64,000 nucleotides of DNA. It comes from Pseudobutyrivibrio ruminis AD2017 (GTDB lineage: Bacteria > Bacillota > Clostridia > Lachnospirales > Lachnospiraceae). The first letter of the stretch is position 1, and each line of letters starts with the position of its first letter. The stretch covers positions 310,001-374,000 of the forward strand of contig NZ_AUJQ01000003.1 in assembly GCF_000424305.1 (NCBI RefSeq), given 5' to 3'. A program made the translations under genes and the position numbers. Shown here piece after piece: positions 61,372 through 64,000 of the stretch. Below the pieces are notes generated by a model. It ran no database searches. It was not told the DNA's origin and saw only the letters and a list, made by a program, of their open reading frames with translations.

Positions 61372-64000
61372 ATGTTATCAATCAACATGACTGATGTAAT
61401 CAATGTCCTAAAATTGATTGCACCACATCTTATTGCACTGGCGATTGTTGTTGTAGCATTCATTGTTTGCATGATTATTGCAGGCAAGAAGGAAAAGCAC
61501 ACACGCTTTTTTATGCGTAGACAATCACTTACAGCATTTTTGCTTGCAATAATTACTATCGTCAACTTGATTTGCTTCGGACCAATGTCTAACATGATCA
61601 CACTTGCAACAGGCAAGGGTGAGGTTTCAGACAAGACAATCGACGAAGCCAGAGAGCTTTCAAAGGAAGTTGCGGGTGAGGGAATCGTACTTCTTGAGAA
61701 TAAGGGTGCTCTTCCAATGGAGTCAGGTAAGAAGCTCAACGTATTCGGTTGGTCTTCAACAAATCCATATTATGGTGGAACAGGTTCCGGCGGATTTTCA
61801 GCTGATTTTGAAACAACATCTCTTTTAGATGGACTTCATGAAGCTGGCTTTGAAACAAATGAAGAACTTTCAGATTTCTATACAAGCTACAGAACAGACA
61901 GACCTGAAATCGGTTTGTTTGGACAGGACTGGACACTTCCAGAACCAGCTCTTTCAACATATCCAAAGGAGCTTTTGGAAAATGCAAAAGAGTATTCTGA
62001 CACAGCACTTATTGTAATCGCACGAAGCGGTGGCGAGGGAGCCGACCTTCCAAAGGATGTTACAAGCGGTGTTACTTACAATGAAAACTCAGAGGATTAC
62101 AAGGACTTTGAAAAGGGTCAGCACATCCTTCAGTTAGATAAGTCAGAACGCGACCTTTTCGATGAAGTTTGCTCAGATTACGACAATGTAATCGTTGCTT
62201 ACACAGGTGCAAACACATTTGAGATGAACTTTGTAGATGAATATCCAAGCATCAAGGGATTAATTTGGTGCCAGGGCTTAGGACAGGGTGGTTTCCCAGC
62301 TCTTGGAAGCATCTTAAACGGTGATGTTAACCCATCAGGTAAAACATCAGACACATTTGCACGCCACATCGACAATGCGCCTTGGTTCAATAACTTCGGT
62401 GATTATGCATTCGATAATGTGGATGAGTTCACTTATGATTCAGGTGATCCAATTCTTGGAGTTTCAGCTCCACACTTTGTAAATTACGTAGAAGGTATTT
62501 ACGTTGGCTATCGTTTTTACGAAACAGCCGCTGTTGAAGGTTTAATCGACTATGATAAAGAGGTTCAGTACCCATTTGGTTACGGATTGTCATACACAAC
62601 CTTCAAGCAGGAAATGGGAGAATTAAACATAGATGCTGACGGTAATGTTACCGTTGATGTAACTGTTACAAATACAGGCGATGTTGCAGGCAAGTCTGCA
62701 GTAGAGCTTTATGACACACCACCTTATACAAACGGTGGAATTGAGAAGTCTGCAGTAAATCTTATCGCATTTGATAAGACAGACATCTTAGGACCAGGAG
62801 AGTCACAGACAATCACACTTGATTTTACAGAGGAATCACTTGCTTCATACGACGACAAGGCTGAGAAGGCGTATGTATTAGAGGAAGGCGATTATGTCAT
62901 TTCTCTTAGAGAGGATGCCCATACTGTTATCGATGAGAAGACTCTCAACATTGCTAAGACTATTGTCTACGGGGAAAATAATAAACGTTCGACAGACCAG
63001 GTAGCAGCTACAAATCACTTTGATACAGCTATCGGAAACGCAACATATTTATCACGTGCAGATCATTTTGCAAACTATGAAGAAGCTACAGCAGCACCAA
63101 CTAACTTCTCTATGACAGATGAAGCTAAGGCTGAATACGTTTGCAATCTTAACTATGATCCAAACGCATTGAACGATTCAAATGACGAAATGCCTACAAC
63201 AGGCGCAAAGAACGGACTTAAGTTAGAGGACCTTAGGGGCGCTGAGTATGATGATCCAAGATGGGAAGATTTATTAGACGAGCTTACAGTATCTGAAATG
63301 GCTTCACTTGTAGGACTTGGCGGATATCAGACACTTGAGGTTCCATCTGTAGAAAAGGCTAGAACAACAGATTGCGATGGACCTGCTTCAATCACAAACA
63401 ACTTTACAGGCAAGTTCTCAATCGGTATGCCATCATCAGTAACACTTGCATGTACATTCAATAAGGAACTTGCATTAAGCTATGGCCGCATCATGGGTAA
63501 GATGTGTGATGAGATGGATGCTTCAGGTTGGTATGCTCCAGCTATCAACACACATCGTGCAGCACTTGGCGGACGTGAATTTGAGTATGTATCAGAGGAT
63601 GGACTTCTTTCAGGTACACAGATTTCACAGGAAGTTATCGGTGCTAAGGAATTTGGTGTATACAGCTATATCAAGCACTTTGCAATGAATGACCAGGAGA
63701 CAAACAGATGGAACATGATTTCAGTTTGGGCTCCAGAACAGGCAATCAGAGAAATCTACCTAAAGCCATTCGAAATTGCTGTAAAGCAGGGTGGCGCACA
63801 GGCAGTTATGAGCTCATACAGCTACATCGGACCACACTGGTCAGGTGCAAACGATAGCCTTCTTAACAAGGTACTCCGTGATGAGTGGGGATTCCGTGGA
63901 ATGGTAATCACAGATTACTTCCTTGGAGCAAACTTCATGGATGCTGATGCCGCTATCAGAAATGGTAACGACCTTATGCTTGTTGCTTACGAAATGGGAA
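61372..64000 (+). CDS. Membrane-anchored GH3 glycosidase with permuted domain order (partial)
   Basis: At least 876 residues, cut by the right edge. GGAGG (61359-61363) precedes the ATG. Two N-terminal helices (about 14-38 and 52-73) flank a basic loop (KKEKHTRFFMRRQ), placing both ends of the enzyme outside. The order is then reversed relative to classic GH3: the alpha/beta sandwich first (VSDKTIDEARELSKEVAGEGIVLLEN, FGWSST, IVIARSGGEGADLP), a fibronectin type III-like domain (VTVDVTVTNTGDVAGKSAVELY, near 423), then the TIM barrel with catalytic aspartate D848 in GMVITDYF. Reversed GH3 enzymes are known from Butyrivibrio beta-glucosidases. The likely substrate is a beta-glucoside. Confidence 0.93.
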   Translation, partial: MLSINMTDVINVLKLIAPHLIALAIVVVAFIVCMIIAGKKEKHTRFFMRRQSLTAFLLAIITIVNLICFGPMSNMITLATGKGEVSDKTIDEARELSKEVAGEGIVLLENKGALPMESGKKLNVFGWSSTNPYYGGTGSGGFSADFETTSLLDGLHEAGFETNEELSDFYTSYRTDRPEIGLFGQDWTLPEPALSTYPKELLENAKEYSDTALIVIARSGGEGADLPKDVTSGVTYNENSEDYKDFEKGQHILQLDKSERDLFDEVCSDYDNVIVAYTGANTFEMNFVDEYPSIKGLIWCQGLGQGGFPALGSILNGDVNPSGKTSDTFARHIDNAPWFNNFGDYAFDNVDEFTYDSGDPILGVSAPHFVNYVEGIYVGYRFYETAAVEGLIDYDKEVQYPFGYGLSYTTFKQEMGELNIDADGNVTVDVTVTNTGDVAGKSAVELYDTPPYTNGGIEKSAVNLIAFDKTDILGPGESQTITLDFTEESLASYDDKAEKAYVLEEGDYVISLREDAHTVIDEKTLNIAKTIVYGENNKRSTDQVAATNHFDTAIGNATYLSRADHFANYEEATAAPTNFSMTDEAKAEYVCNLNYDPNALNDSNDEMPTTGAKNGLKLEDLRGAEYDDPRWEDLLDELTVSEMASLVGLGGYQTLEVPSVEKARTTDCDGPASITNNFTGKFSIGMPSSVTLACTFNKELALSYGRIMGKMCDEMDASGWYAPAINTHRAALGGREFEYVSEDGLLSGTQISQEVIGAKEFGVYSYIKHFAMNDQETNRWNMISVWAPEQAIREIYLKPFEIAVKQGGAQAVMSSYSYIGPHWSGANDSLLNKVLRDEWGFRGMVITDYFLGANFMDADAAIRNGNDLMLVAYEMG

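Noticed and set aside
61332-61739. Minus-strand frame overlapping the GH3 start
   Set aside because: It overlaps the conserved GH3 N-terminus and the promoter, and has no homology signs.

Overview
The window looks like chromosome from a low-GC, Gram-positive anaerobe of the Lachnospiraceae, most like Butyrivibrio/Pseudobutyrivibrio. This is inferred from strong AGGAGG ribosome sites, lipobox-type secreted binding proteins, a PPi-dependent phosphofructokinase, a permuted GH3 enzyme, and many plant-carbohydrate genes. No rRNA, tRNA, transposase, phage gene or CRISPR array was seen.

Layout. 1-1100: pentose use (tail of a probable sugar kinase, araD). 1150-4560: copper control (CsoR with its operator, CopA with a fused and possibly separately translated CopZ domain). 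4565-13390: a LacI regulator, YesL and a membrane protein on the minus strand, divergent from a sucrose/fructo-oligosaccharide operon (two ABC permeases, binding protein, GH32, fructokinase). 13455-18262: rarA, an aspartate aminotransferase, PPi-phosphofructokinase, proC. 18303-19560: a MazEF-like toxin-antitoxin pair, a hairpin array and an unknown small gene. 19736-32078: a membrane-anchored GH5 glucanase, aminopeptidase P, polA, a DUF975 protein, coaE, an FtsA-like protein, a WalJ-like hydrolase and the ACT/UPF0210 pair. 32182-37837: a Mbeg1-like protein, a DUF3737 gene behind a MerR-type promoter, a MalY/PatB aminotransferase, and a Na/Pi transporter behind PhoP-type repeats. 37896-40834: TPP riboswitch and thiE-thiD-thiC. 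41372-49105: cytidylate-kinase-like protein, a Zn/Mn ABC system, a TrpXYZ-like ABC system and aspartate kinase. 49234-58561: GH31 alpha-glucosidase, a LacI repressor and a maltodextrin operon with three matching operators. 58598-64000: a DUF2798 protein, an AgrC/AgrA-like two-component pair and a divergent permuted GH3 glucosidase cut by the right edge.

The most unusual content is between genes. Two arrays (1155-1520 and 41277-40911) each hold seven inverted-repeat units of 36-38 nt with 8-nt GTTAAGTG/CACTTAAC arms and 20-22-nt loops. Read in opposite orientations they align unit by unit, share linker lengths, carry a linker segment identical at 27 of 29 positions, and show a compensatory arm change. 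They are therefore diverged copies of one roughly 366-bp element. A third array (18969-19265) has the same architecture but a different arm (TACTATCT/AGATAGTA), with six units at a strict 52-53-bp period. I know no described family that matches. Other intergenic regions carry long nested hairpins (258-346, 23066-23149, 29315-29390, 30256-30391, 17388-17460), two of which share a core.

Regulation can be read at several loci: CsoR, LacI, PhoP-type, MerR-type, LytTR-type and TPP-riboswitch signals all sit where the neighbouring genes predict them.
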